This document shows, in pieces, positions 8,931-17,600 of a stretch of DNA of 64,000 nucleotides (its first letter is position 1; every line of letters begins with the position of its first letter). A program made the position numbers and the translations under genes. The notes under the pieces are model-generated. The model did not search any database. It worked only from the letters and a program-made list of their open reading frames with translations, and was not told the origin of the DNA. The DNA comes from an uncultured Lachnospiraceae bacterium (GTDB lineage: Bacteria > Bacillota > Clostridia > Lachnospirales > Lachnospiraceae), in contig CADACD010000023.1 in NCBI GenBank assembly GCA_902786365.1, forward strand, positions 1-64,000, read 5' to 3'.

Positions 8931-9890
8931 ATGATTATGTATAGCACGGCAGAACAAACAGACAGACGAAGTAAATTCAAAATAATGTCACTATTTTTTG
9001 CTTTGGCACTGATGATTAGTTTCAGTATATTTGGAAAAAGTGAGGATGTTTATGCAGATTCTGATGATACATCCATTCCGGTATACAGATTATATACATC
9101 TGTGAATGGTGAGCATCTGTATACGACAGATGAGAATGAAGTGTCTGTACTGATGGAAAGTTATGGCTGGACTTATGAAGGGATTGGCTGGTATGCACCG
9201 AAGCAGGGAAAACCAGTATATCGATTGTACAATGCAGGTTTGAAAAATCATTTGTATACAACAGATACGAATGAAGTAAACGTACTTACATCAAAGCACG
9301 GATGGGTAATGGATAATAATGGTAAGCCGTTGTTTTACTCAGGCGGAACTGTTGGGATATACAGACTGTATAATGCTGCCTTAAGTGGAATGCATCTCCT
9401 TACAACGGATGGAAATGAATATAATGTGTTACCGTCGCACGGATGGCAGAAGGAAGGAACTAAATTATATTGTGTTAAGAAAGGTTCTTCAAATAGTCCA
9501 ATTCCTAATAATCCCAAATATGTAGATGAGGTAATCAGACTTGTTAATGTTGAGAGAAAGAAGCAGGGACTGCCGGAATTAAAAAAGAATGTTACACTGT
9601 GCAACGCTGCAAATGTAAGAGCAAATGAGATAATCGGATTTTTTTCACACACCCGTCCGGATGGAACTTCTTGTTTTAGTGTGCTTTCACAGTTTAATAT
9701 AACAAATGGGTGGGCAGGAGAAAATATTGCCTGGGGACAGAGAACACCGGAACAGGTAGTGACAGCATGGATGAACTCACAGGGACATAGGGAAAATATT
9801 TTAAGCCCTTACTTTACAGACATTGGTATTGGAGCAGTTTATTTTGGTGGTTGTTATCATTGGGTACAGCTGTTTATTGAAAGTTATTAA
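8931..9890 (+). CDS. Secreted protein: DUF5648-like repeats plus CAP domain
   Basis: The ATG at 8931 follows AAGGAGGA by 6 bases; a longer frame from 8859 would run into the previous gene. A signal peptide (IMSLFFALALMISFSIFG) is followed by three repeats nearly identical to those of the preceding gene. The C-terminal 125 residues form a YkwD/SCP-like CAP domain: FFSHTRPDGTS, GENIAWG and WMNSQGHRENIL carry the conserved His and Glu residues. CAP domains act outside the cell in adhesion or host interaction; their biochemistry in bacteria is unsettled. The two genes are 28 bases apart and presumably co-transcribed. Confidence 0.82.
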   Translation: MIMYSTAEQTDRRSKFKIMSLFFALALMISFSIFGKSEDVYADSDDTSIPVYRLYTSVNGEHLYTTDENEVSVLMESYGWTYEGIGWYAPKQGKPVYRLYNAGLKNHLYTTDTNEVNVLTSKHGWVMDNNGKPLFYSGGTVGIYRLYNAALSGMHLLTTDGNEYNVLPSHGWQKEGTKLYCVKKGSSNSPIPNNPKYVDEVIRLVNVERKKQGLPELKKNVTLCNAANVRANEIIGFFSHTRPDGTSCFSVLSQFNITNGWAGENIAWGQRTPEQVVTAWMNSQGHRENILSPYFTDIGIGAVYFGGCYHWVQLFIESY

Positions 9891-9921
9891 GGAGTATAAT
9901 GGCAGTATATATGCACGTAAA

Positions 9922-9948
9922 GGCTATACAGAAATGTATAGTCTTTTT
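9922..9948 (+). terminator. Terminator after CAP-domain gene
   Basis: GGCTATACA and TGTATAGTC pair around a GAAA loop (one G-U pair), followed by five T. Confidence 0.7.
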
Positions 9949-10164
9949 GATGTAGATAGAAATTGTAAATATTATAAAAATTAGTGTTATAATAAAAAAC
10001 AAAATTTCTTATATTAAAATAATCAAAAATATGTTAAAATACAATCTGAGTAAGAATTTTGTTTCTGCAATGGTTGGTCTTCCATCGTGCATATGGAGAC
10101 GGATAGATTTGCAGATTAGATAGTAATATAGTAATATAACAGATAAAAGGAGGTTTTTTATAAT

Positions 10165-10977
10165 ATGTATGCACCTGATGAAATTGCGAAAAGATATGCT
10201 AAAGCCGGAGCAGGAAAAACAAAACTGGCATTATCAAAAATGATAGTGTTATCGATTAATGCGGGGATTTTTATCGCATTAGGTGCTTATGGCAGTCAGA
10301 TAATGTCTGCCGGAAGCAGTAACGTATCAGTTGGAAAATTTTTGGCAGGATTAGTATTTCCGGTTGGACTATTGATGGTTATTATGGCAGGAGCAGAACT
10401 TTTTACCGGCAACAGTCTGATTTTAGTTTCTGTGTTAGACAAAAAGACTGATGTTTTTGGAATGCTAAGGAATTGGATTGTTGTATATCTGGGAAATATG
10501 GTTGGAAGTATTTTTGTTGCATGTTTATTAACATACAGCCACAGCTTTAATCTTTTGAACAATGAACTGGCAGAGATGGCTGTAAATACAGCTGTTTCAA
10601 AGGTGTCCCTTACATTTACAGATGCTTTTTTAAGAGGAATCCTGTGTAATATATTGGTATGCATTTCTGTGTGGATTTCGTTTGCAGCAGAAGAGGCAGC
10701 CGGAAAGATTATAGGACTTTTTCTTCCGGTTATGTTATTTGTTATTTCCGGTTATGAGCATTGTGTTGCGAATATGTACTTTATTCCGGCAGGAATATTA
10801 GTATCAAAAGAATATAAAATTCAAGGAATTGGCTTATCATGGTATCACTTTTTTGTAGATAATCTGCTGCCGGTTACATTAGGAAATATAGTGGGTGGCG
10901 CATGTATTGTAGGTGCAGGATATTATTTTGTATATCTGCATGGAAAAACAGAGGATAAAGAAAATTTTAGAAATTAA
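10165..10977 (+). CDS. Formate/nitrite channel family protein
   Basis: A 270-residue membrane protein with about six helices, matching the usual FNT-family length. GAELFTGNSLI (residues 76-86) and the FLPVMLFVISGYEHCVANMYFIPAGIL stretch (about residues 188-214, with the family His in the pore helix) are FNT signatures. It should pass formate, nitrite or a related small monovalent anion through the inner membrane; fermentative neighbours such as ppdK make formate a fair guess. A strong AAAGGAGGT site precedes the ATG. No pflB or nitrite reductase gene is in the window, so the substrate is not settled. Confidence 0.87.
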   Translation: MYAPDEIAKRYAKAGAGKTKLALSKMIVLSINAGIFIALGAYGSQIMSAGSSNVSVGKFLAGLVFPVGLLMVIMAGAELFTGNSLILVSVLDKKTDVFGMLRNWIVVYLGNMVGSIFVACLLTYSHSFNLLNNELAEMAVNTAVSKVSLTFTDAFLRGILCNILVCISVWISFAAEEAAGKIIGLFLPVMLFVISGYEHCVANMYFIPAGILVSKEYKIQGIGLSWYHFFVDNLLPVTLGNIVGGACIVGAGYYFVYLHGKTEDKENFRN

Positions 10978-10982
10978 TTATG

Positions 10983-11022
10983 CAGGCTGATTTGTGATTC
11001 CAAAATGTCACTTATCAGCCTG
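10983..11022 (+). terminator. Hairpin after the FNT gene
   Basis: CAGGCTGAT pairs with ATCAGCCTG across a 22-base interior that can add TGA/TCA pairs. The following run (TCTGATTATTCGTTTTTC) is only partly T-rich, so termination may be weak. Confidence 0.5.
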
Positions 11023-11083
11023 TCTGATTATTCGTTTTTCTTGACATCAGGATAAAATAAAACAGAAAGATGGAGATTTGAGA

Positions 11084-11827
11084 ATGAATAAAAATGTAGT
11101 AAAGTTTATTGAAAAGAAATTAGTCAGAAAATTGAAAGGAAAGACAAAAAGAAAGGTTAAAAAGGAAATCAAAAAAGATATCAGCAGCAAGATAAAGCAG
11201 AATGTCAATTATACACTTTACCTCTGCACAGATAGAGGGTTGATGAGTTCGGCGACAATAGAGGAGTCTGTAGAAAAAGCTATTAAAGGCGGAGTGACAG
11301 TTGTGCAATTAAGAGAAAAGGATTGTTCCTCAAAAGAGTTTTATGATATTGCAGTCAGTGTAAAAAAAATAACAGACCAGTATAAGGTTCCATTGATTAT
11401 CAATGACAGAGTGGATATTGCACTTGCCGTAAAGGCTGCAGGTGTTCATATCGGTCAAAGTGATTTACCTGTTAAAGTAGTCAGAAGATTGATTGGATAT
11501 GAGAAGATAATCGGGGTGTCGGTATCAAATGTTGATGAGGCAGTCAAGGCGAAAAAGGAAGGAGCAGATTACCTTGGTGTGGGAGCGATGTATGCGACGG
11601 ATACCAAGAAAGATACAAGGGCTGTTTCAATGGAAGAGCTGATGAAGATAAGAGACAATGTGGATATTCCAATAGTAGTAATAGGTGGAATCAATATGAA
11701 CACACTTTATAATTTTAAAAATAAAGGAATTAATGGATTGGCTGTTGTATCTGCAATTGTTGCTAAAGAAGATGTGGAAGGTGCAGCAAGGCAGATGTAT
11801 GAAGCATTTACAGATTCAAAAAAATAA
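11084..11827 (+). CDS. thiE: Thiamine-phosphate synthase with basic N-terminal extension
   Basis: The ThiE core begins near residue 42: YTLYLCTDRG, TVVQLREKD, LIINDRVDIALAVKAAGVHIGQSD, GVSV, DYLGVGAMYATDTK and VVIGGI are the standard phosphate- and pyrimidine-binding loops of the TIM barrel. It joins the thiazole and pyrimidine moieties to give thiamine phosphate. The unusual part is an extra N-terminal segment of about 45 residues that is almost all Lys, Arg and Ile (FIEKKLVRKLKGKTKRKVKK), absent from ordinary ThiE proteins of about 210 residues. ATG 11084 is chosen over the TTG at 11078. No other thiamine genes adjoin it. Confidence 0.85.
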   Translation: MNKNVVKFIEKKLVRKLKGKTKRKVKKEIKKDISSKIKQNVNYTLYLCTDRGLMSSATIEESVEKAIKGGVTVVQLREKDCSSKEFYDIAVSVKKITDQYKVPLIINDRVDIALAVKAAGVHIGQSDLPVKVVRRLIGYEKIIGVSVSNVDEAVKAKKEGADYLGVGAMYATDTKKDTRAVSMEELMKIRDNVDIPIVVIGGINMNTLYNFKNKGINGLAVVSAIVAKEDVEGAARQMYEAFTDSKK

Positions 11828-11875
11828 TGAGGCTGTCATGTAATGGTTACATTATAAAGTTTTATGGAGGTTCAC

Positions 11876-12820
11876 ATGAATAATCATATAAAAATAGCGG
11901 TCGTAGGACTGGGGGGCGTAGGTGGATATATTGCCGGAGTTTTAGGGAAAATCTGTGACAATCTCACTGTAGTTGCAAGAGGAAAACGTATGCAAGCGAT
12001 TAAAAAAAATGGATTGGTTCTTGACAGCCAATATAGTGGCAATATAGTTACCCATCCGAGTGTAGTGGAAAACGCAAGAGAGCTCGGTGAGCAAGATATC
12101 ATTTTTATCTGTGTTAAAAATTATTCTCTTGATGCTGCGTGTGAGGAATTACAAGATGTTGTGAAAAAAGATACAATCATTGTGCCGGTAATGAATGGGA
12201 TAGAACCTGGTGATAAAGTCCGAAAGCTGTTAGGAAAAGGAATTGTTGTAGACAGCCTTATATACATTGTTTCTTATGCAAAAGCGGATTATTCCATCAC
12301 ACAGGAGGGGGATTTTGTCAAAATAAACATAGGCATCAAAAGTAATCAGATAAGCACTAAAGAAAAAGAAGCAATAAAAAAAGTATATGAGGTATTAAAT
12401 AATGCAAAAATCAACTGTAATGCTTCTGAAAATATCGAAAAAGAAATATGGCTGAAATATATTTTAAACTGTGCATTTAATGTGGAAACAGCTTATTATA
12501 ACAATACCATAGGAGAACTTAGAAAAGATAAGGAAAAAGAACGGGAATATATTTCACTCATTACAGAGGCTTACAAGGTTGCACTGAAAAAAGGGATTTC
12601 TATAAGACAACAGGAAATCGATGAGATAATCAGTAAGTTTTATGGTTACAGAGAAGATGCCACAAGCTCATTACAGCGTGACATCAGGGAGGGAAAGATG
12701 AGTGAGGCAGATGTGTTTAGCGGGTACATTGTCAGAGAGGCAGAAAAATTAGGGGTGAGTGTACCAGTCAGCAAAAAGATGTATGAAAAACTTGCAGGCA
12801 GAAATTCAAATAGTATTTGA
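11876..12820 (+). CDS. Ketopantoate reductase family (PanE/ApbA-like) oxidoreductase
   Basis: A 314-residue protein with a Rossmann N-terminus, VGLGGVGGYIAGVL (residues 8-21), and the family signatures VKNYSLD, VPVMNGIEPGD and IWLKYILNCAFN, then a C-terminal helical domain with SSLQRDIREGKMSEAD. The family reduces 2-dehydropantoate to pantoate with NADPH, but many members act on other 2-keto acids, so the symbol is not assigned. ATG 11876 follows TATGGAGG by 5 bases, whereas the longer frame begins inside that ribosome site. It lies 48 bases after thiE and faces a convergent gene. Confidence 0.8.
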   Translation: MNNHIKIAVVGLGGVGGYIAGVLGKICDNLTVVARGKRMQAIKKNGLVLDSQYSGNIVTHPSVVENARELGEQDIIFICVKNYSLDAACEELQDVVKKDTIIVPVMNGIEPGDKVRKLLGKGIVVDSLIYIVSYAKADYSITQEGDFVKINIGIKSNQISTKEKEAIKKVYEVLNNAKINCNASENIEKEIWLKYILNCAFNVETAYYNNTIGELRKDKEKEREYISLITEAYKVALKKGISIRQQEIDEIISKFYGYREDATSSLQRDIREGKMSEADVFSGYIVREAEKLGVSVPVSKKMYEKLAGRNSNSI

Positions 12821-12888
12821 CAGGCATCCTCATCTTTTAATGTTTTAACTGTAAACACACTCAGGCATACAGTTTATGAAGTATTTCT

Positions 12889-13611
12889 CTAAAGATTGCC
12901 ATAACGGCAGGCAGCCCATTCCTCTGTCAGAGTTACAGCGTGAAAAATGTTTTTCTTATAATTTGTGTTTGTCTTATGAAGGTTTGTGATCATTTCCTTC
13001 ATATCACTTCTTCTTGAATTGTTATCATATGGGCAGGGATTAGACACAACCGGAAGAGAATATTTATTTGCAAACCCTTTTACCATCGATTCAGGAAGAT
13101 AAATCATCGGGCGTATGACGGTGAATAAATCCTGATGTGTCACCGGAGGAAAACAGTAAAACTGTCCTTCATACAATAGTGAAAGAAGAGCGGTTTCTAT
13201 TACATCATCCATATGATGGGCATAGGCAAGTCGGTTGCAGCCAAGTTCTGTCATGGCGTTTTTTAAAGCACCACGGCGGAGTCTGGCACAAAGCGAACAA
13301 AAAGGTTTGCCGTTATCATGGGCATTTAAAATATCATATATTTTTGTATCAATTACTGTATAAGGAACATTTAATTTTGCGCACAATTCATATATTTCTT
13401 CAAAATTCATCTCTTTATATCCAAGACTCACAGTTACTGCCTGAAGAGAAAAATGCTTAGGATAAAAATTCCTAAGGCCAGCAAGGGCATAAAGCAGCGT
13501 CAGAGAATCTTTTCCGCCTGAAATGCCAACAGCAACATTATCCCCTTCTTTAATCATATCATAGTCTGAGATTGCACGCCGTACATAGCTGTATAGTTTT
13601 TGAATATCCAT
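12889..13611 (-). CDS. TtcA-like PP-loop ATPase (tRNA thiolation family)
   Basis: A 240-residue protein with the PP-loop SGGKDSLTLLYAL (about residue 31) that activates a base by adenylation, the CSLC pair (about residue 96) and CPYDNNSRR with a further Cys. These match the TtcA/TilS-like family; TtcA inserts sulfur at C32 of tRNA using Cys-bound iron-sulfur clusters. It is slightly shorter than proteobacterial TtcA. Its start lies 30 bases after the stop of the SpoU-type methyltransferase gene on the same strand, suggesting an RNA-modification operon. Confidence 0.75.
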   Translation of the reverse strand: MDIQKLYSYVRRAISDYDMIKEGDNVAVGISGGKDSLTLLYALAGLRNFYPKHFSLQAVTVSLGYKEMNFEEIYELCAKLNVPYTVIDTKIYDILNAHDNGKPFCSLCARLRRGALKNAMTELGCNRLAYAHHMDDVIETALLSLLYEGQFYCFPPVTHQDLFTVIRPMIYLPESMVKGFANKYSLPVVSNPCPYDNNSRRSDMKEMITNLHKTNTNYKKNIFHAVTLTEEWAACRYGNL

Positions 13612-13641
13612 TTTATATCTCCATTTCGTTATTGTAGTTTT

Positions 13642-14574
13642 TTACACACCTGTATGATAATTATTTCCAAGCTGCCAGAATGCAATGGCACTTGCAGCAG
13701 CCACATTCAAAGAATCAACACCATGATGCATAGGAATGCATACAGTGTAATCACATCTGGCGATAGTATCCATGGAAAGTCCGTCTCCTTCTGTTCCCAT
13801 AATGATGGCAAGCTTTTTTTCAGAGTTCAATGCAGGATGGTCAATATTGACAGAATCACTCAAAAGAGCCATCGCAGCAGTTTTGAAACCAAGCCCCTTA
13901 ATGGTATCAAGCCAGTCTGATGGGTGGGAATCAAATTGTGAACATGATAAAGCTCCCAAACTTTGGTTTGGAACTGCCTTATTAGGGGAAAATGAAAAGT
14001 TGGTATCAATATATGTCCATGGTATTTGGAAGACGGTCCCCATGCTGACACGCTCCGAACGTCTGTAAAGTGGATCACTACATCCTTTTGTAAGAAGTAC
14101 ACCATCCATGCCAAGTGCAGCAGCACAGCGAAAAATGGCACCTACATTAGTAGGGTTTACCACATTTTCAAGAACGACAATTCTTTTGGCATTTTGACAA
14201 ACATCTTCTACACTCGGAAGCGTTTTTCTTTTCATGGCACAAAGCATGCCACGCGTCAGTTTAAAACCCGTCAGCTTCGTCAAAACATCAAACTGGGCAG
14301 TATAAATTGGAACATCACTGATGTCACCATTATTGCAAAGAGAACGGATACGGCTGATAATGTCACGGGCCTCGCCTTCGATGTGTTTTCGTTCTAGTAA
14401 AAGTGATACAGGAACATAGCCTGCATCCATTGCTCGCTCTACAACTTTTGGACTTTCTGCAATAAAAAGTCCGATATTAGGTTCATATATATGTAAAAGC
14501 TGTGATTCTGACAGACGTGCGTAAACATCTAATTCAGGAGCAGAAAAATCTGTAATTTCTATAATATTTGTCAT
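13642..14574 (-). CDS. SpoU/TrmH-family RNA 2'-O-methyltransferase
   Basis: A 310-residue SPOUT methyltransferase. All three knot motifs are seen: NPTNVGAIFRCAAALG (motif 1, about residue 160), IIMGTEGDGLS (motif 2) and IPMHHGVDSLNVAAASAIAFW (motif 3). The N-terminal part is a substrate-binding domain. It transfers methyl from SAM to a ribose in rRNA or tRNA; the target cannot be read. ATG 14574 is chosen since GAAAGGAT lies just upstream on the minus strand; a GTG at 14589 is inside that site. It precedes the TtcA-like gene in the same operon. Confidence 0.82.
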   Translation of the reverse strand: MTNIIEITDFSAPELDVYARLSESQLLHIYEPNIGLFIAESPKVVERAMDAGYVPVSLLLERKHIEGEARDIISRIRSLCNNGDISDVPIYTAQFDVLTKLTGFKLTRGMLCAMKRKTLPSVEDVCQNAKRIVVLENVVNPTNVGAIFRCAAALGMDGVLLTKGCSDPLYRRSERVSMGTVFQIPWTYIDTNFSFSPNKAVPNQSLGALSCSQFDSHPSDWLDTIKGLGFKTAAMALLSDSVNIDHPALNSEKKLAIIMGTEGDGLSMDTIARCDYTVCIPMHHGVDSLNVAAASAIAFWQLGNNYHTGV

Positions 14575-14630
14575 GGCATATCCTTTCACATGTTTTTTGT
14601 CCGATAGTGTTTTTTTTCAAATAAATCAGC

Positions 14631-14673
14631 AAAGTGCCAAATTACATCAGTTGTAGATGGTATATGGCACTTT
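14631..14673 (-). terminator. Terminator after the SulP gene
   Basis: AAAGTGCCA and TGGCACTTT form a 9-bp stem around a 25-base interior. On the minus strand it is followed by a moderately T-rich stretch. Confidence 0.5.
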
Positions 14674-14703
14674 GGTATTATGTATGAAATAGTAATATAA
14701 GAT

Positions 14704-16350
14704 TTATTTGATTTCTGAAGCTCTTTTCAGTGCCTCATCAATATGAGGAAGGAAGTTTTCAGCTCCGACTTTTTCAATAAATTTAGCTTTTTCCATTGTA
14801 CGATATGGCTGTTCATTCACATGAGAGAACACAAGCACTACATTATTTTTAGAACATTTTTCATAAAGCTGTTCTAATGAATGCATGGCTGTGGCATCGA
14901 TTGCAGGAACACCACGCATACGGATGACAAGGCATTTTGTAAAATCTTTAAATGAGATTTCAGCAAGCTGATCTGCATCACCAAAAAACATCGGTCCGCT
15001 TATCTCATATACTCTGACATGCTGTGGAATTGATTTCAAATCAGAACCATCAGGATTATCTTCAGGATCATAATATTTCCAGCCGTTGATTCGCGATTCT
15101 TCACTCATTCTCTTCATAAAAAGTACACATGCGATTATCATACCAACTTCAATCGCAACAACAAGGTCAAATACGATTGTCAGTACAAAGGTAACTACCA
15201 AAACGATGATATCACTCTTTGGCGCTGTCTTGCAAAGGTGTATGAAATTCTTTGCCTGACACATATTGTAAGCAACAGTAAACAAGATGGCAGCAATTGT
15301 AGGCATAGGTATAAGCGCCGCATAAGGCATCAAAACAATTAGTACAAATACGAGAACAATGGAGTGAACCATTCCGGCAATTGGAGTTCTTCCACCATTC
15401 TTGATGTTGGCAGCAGTTCTTGCGATGGCACCTGTGGCAGGAATGCCGCCAAACAGTGCAGAACCAATATTACCGGCACCCTGTGCAATAAGTTCCATAT
15501 TGGAACGGTGTTTTGAATTAATCATACTGTCAGCGACAACGCAGGATAAAAGTGATTCAATTGCCGCAAGGATAGCGATTGTAAATCCATTTCCTGCGGA
15601 ATTTTTGATAGCAGCAAAACTTACTGATGGAACATGAAGTTTTGGAAGTTTGTTGCTTATTGTATACAAATCACCAATTGTGTTAACATTCATATTTATT
15701 AATTTAACCATAAGGATTCCGACAATTACTGCGATGAGAGAACCTGGTATTTTTTCGCTTACCTTAGGCCATATAATAAGAATGAGAAGGCAGACAGCAC
15801 CAACAATCACAGCATCATAATTGATCGTGTTAAAATTATTAACAAGAGCCTTTATCTTATCTGTTGTCTCTATTGTAACTGTGCCTTCTGGATATGTCAG
15901 GCCAAAGAAATCTTTTAGCTGACCAATCAATATTGTAACAGCGATACCGGCAGTAAAACCGGTTGTTATAGTATAAGGGATAAACTTGATAAGAGAACCA
16001 AGTCTTAATATTCCCATAAGTATCAAGATGATTCCGGCAAAAATAGTAGCAATCATCAGACCATCCATGCCATCAGTGGCAACAATACCGGCAACAATGG
16101 TTGCAAATGCAGCCGTAGGACCGGCAATCTGAACTCTGCTTCCACCGAGAAAAGAGATGATAAATCCTGCTACAATAGCGGTATAGATACCTTCCTCAGG
16201 ACCTACGCCTGATGCGAGGGCGAGTGCTATAGATAGTGGAAGTGCAATAATTGCAACAATAATACCTGATATCAAATCAGAAAAAAATTGTTTCTTTGTG
16301 TAGCCTTTTAATACTGTAAAAAGCATAGGTTTTAATTTTTCATTATCCAT
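14704..16350 (-). CDS. SulP-family anion transporter with STAS domain
   Basis: A 548-residue SLC26/SulP transporter: ten or more membrane helices, the N-terminal IALPLSIALALASGVGPEEG and GSRVQIAGPTAAFATIV signatures, GAGNIGSALFGGIPATGAIARTA in the core, then a cytosolic STAS domain (about residues 430-548) with IRMRGVPAIDATAMHSLEQL. It should move sulfate, bicarbonate or another anion, coupled to cation entry. ATG 16350 is preferred over 16434 because TATGGAG lies 8 bases upstream and the family usually starts close to this point; the upstream residues resemble no known domain. Confidence 0.85.
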   Translation of the reverse strand: MDNEKLKPMLFTVLKGYTKKQFFSDLISGIIVAIIALPLSIALALASGVGPEEGIYTAIVAGFIISFLGGSRVQIAGPTAAFATIVAGIVATDGMDGLMIATIFAGIILILMGILRLGSLIKFIPYTITTGFTAGIAVTILIGQLKDFFGLTYPEGTVTIETTDKIKALVNNFNTINYDAVIVGAVCLLILIIWPKVSEKIPGSLIAVIVGILMVKLINMNVNTIGDLYTISNKLPKLHVPSVSFAAIKNSAGNGFTIAILAAIESLLSCVVADSMINSKHRSNMELIAQGAGNIGSALFGGIPATGAIARTAANIKNGGRTPIAGMVHSIVLVFVLIVLMPYAALIPMPTIAAILFTVAYNMCQAKNFIHLCKTAPKSDIIVLVVTFVLTIVFDLVVAIEVGMIIACVLFMKRMSEESRINGWKYYDPEDNPDGSDLKSIPQHVRVYEISGPMFFGDADQLAEISFKDFTKCLVIRMRGVPAIDATAMHSLEQLYEKCSKNNVVLVFSHVNEQPYRTMEKAKFIEKVGAENFLPHIDEALKRASEIK

Positions 16351-16443
16351 TGTAAAACTCCATACTGCGGCTTGTATTTTTTGATAAACGGTCTGTGCGC
16401 AGTGAAGACCGGAAATGTATACATCAATTTGCATACGTTCCCG

Positions 16444-16473
16444 ATTATATCACAAGGTAAATGGGAGTGTAAA
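16444..16473 (-). promoter_or_regulatory. Promoter of the SulP gene
   Basis: On the minus strand TTTACA and TATAAT are separated by 18 bases; the transcript should start near 16437, leaving a leader of about 87 bases. Confidence 0.5.
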
Positions 16474-16574
16474 TATTTTTTATTCTGTAAATATTATGAT
16501 ATTACCGTCAAAAGGTCACATGTTTCATAAATACTTTTTGCCCCTAATATCAATATGATTGTTGATAAATTTAT

Positions 16575-16603
16575 TTCACATTATTCATATTATCTGATAT
16601 AAT
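16575..16603 (+). promoter_or_regulatory. Promoter of the DnaQ-like exonuclease gene
   Basis: TTCACA and TATAAT separated by exactly 17 bases, about 30 bases before the chosen start codon. Confidence 0.55.
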
Positions 16604-16633
16604 ATAAATATGCAGTTAAGAACGGAGGAGTAC

Positions 16634-17296
16634 ATGGTGAAGAAAATAATCGTTTTGGATTTGGAGTTTTGCATGATTTCAAAGGAATATAAAAAACAAT
16701 TCCACCATATGAAAAATGAAATTATAGAAATAGGTGCAATCATGCTTGATGAAAGTATGAATATATTAGATACATATCAGAAGTATGTCAAGCCAAAGTA
16801 CAGTGAAGTTTCAAAAAGAATCACGAAACTGACAGGAATTACAAATGAGATGTTAGCAGATAAAGAAGATTTTGAGACGTGTATCAAAGATTTTATTTTC
16901 TGGCTGGGGGAGAATTTAAATGAAACAGAGATTTGTTCATGGTCAATGACAGATTTGGAACAGATTAAATATGAGATAAAAGAGAAAAATATAGCAGTGG
17001 AAAATCTTGATGTATTTTTTGAGGGATGGAGAGATGTTCAAAAGGAGTTCAGCGAAGGTTTATGTTTTGACGGAATTGTATCATTGGAAGGTGCAATGCA
17101 CGCTGTAGATGAAAATTTTACCGGAAAAGCGCATGATGCATTAGCTGATGCACAGAATACGGCAAAACTTGTCATGCTGATGAAAAATAAAAAAATGTTT
17201 GATAAAAAAACAAAAACGTTGCGATCACTGTTTGAAAAAAAAGATACAGGGTATACTTTGGGAGCAGAGCTCTTTAAAGATTTTATGAGTAGTTGA
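16634..17296 (+). CDS. DEDDh 3'-5' exonuclease family protein (DnaQ/KapD-like)
   Basis: A 220-residue exonuclease-fold protein. Exo I is VLDLEF (Asp and Glu near residues 7-9), Exo II lies in the EICSWSMTDLEQIKYE segment, and Exo III is HDALADAQNTAKL with the His and Asp of the DEDDh type. It removes nucleotides from a 3' end of DNA or RNA; the closest named relatives are KapD-like proteins, of uncertain role. It is a single-domain enzyme, not a polymerase subunit. ATG 16634 follows ACGGAGGAG by 5-8 bases; the frame from 16610 starts at the predicted transcript start. Confidence 0.8.
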   Translation: MVKKIIVLDLEFCMISKEYKKQFHHMKNEIIEIGAIMLDESMNILDTYQKYVKPKYSEVSKRITKLTGITNEMLADKEDFETCIKDFIFWLGENLNETEICSWSMTDLEQIKYEIKEKNIAVENLDVFFEGWRDVQKEFSEGLCFDGIVSLEGAMHAVDENFTGKAHDALADAQNTAKLVMLMKNKKMFDKKTKTLRSLFEKKDTGYTLGAELFKDFMSS

Positions 17297-17321
17297 TGAC
17301 TGAAAAGATGCATATATATTT

Positions 17322-17353
17322 AAAAACACCGGTGGAAGCAGCCGGTGTTTTAA
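17322..17353 (+). terminator. Terminator after exonuclease gene
   Basis: AAACACCGG and CCGGTGTTT form a 9-bp stem with a TGGAAGCAG loop, followed by TTAAT. Confidence 0.75.
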
Positions 17354-17482
17354 TATCCCAAAAAAGAGCATAATATGAAGGATAAGTTTAGTAATAAAAA
17401 TAAAGTTCAAAAAATAATATATTTCAGAACTGTAAAGTACTATAAAATGCACGTTATAAATTGCTATACACGGCTTGTTCAC

Positions 17483-17512
17483 ATTGACAACAAAAATGTC
17501 AATTGATATAAT
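17483..17512 (+). promoter_or_regulatory. Promoter with overlapping palindrome, calcium-ATPase gene
   Basis: A perfect TTGACA (17484-17489) and TATAAT (17507-17512) are 17 bases apart. The -35 box lies in an inverted repeat ATTGACA-7-TGTCAAT (17483-17503), a plausible operator. The leader that follows contains two direct GCCGGTT copies 12 bases apart. Nothing else is seen in the 304-base gap apart from the terminator. Confidence 0.65.
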
Positions 17513-17600
17513 ATTTAATGTGCTTTGAAGCGGGGCCGGTTATGATATGAAAAGCCGGTTAAGCAATTGTATATTTTATATAATATAATGGAGGAAAACT

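Noticed and set aside
10165-10977. Naming the FNT protein FocA or NirC
   Set aside because: No pflB or nitrite reductase neighbour and no decisive residue; the family name only is given.
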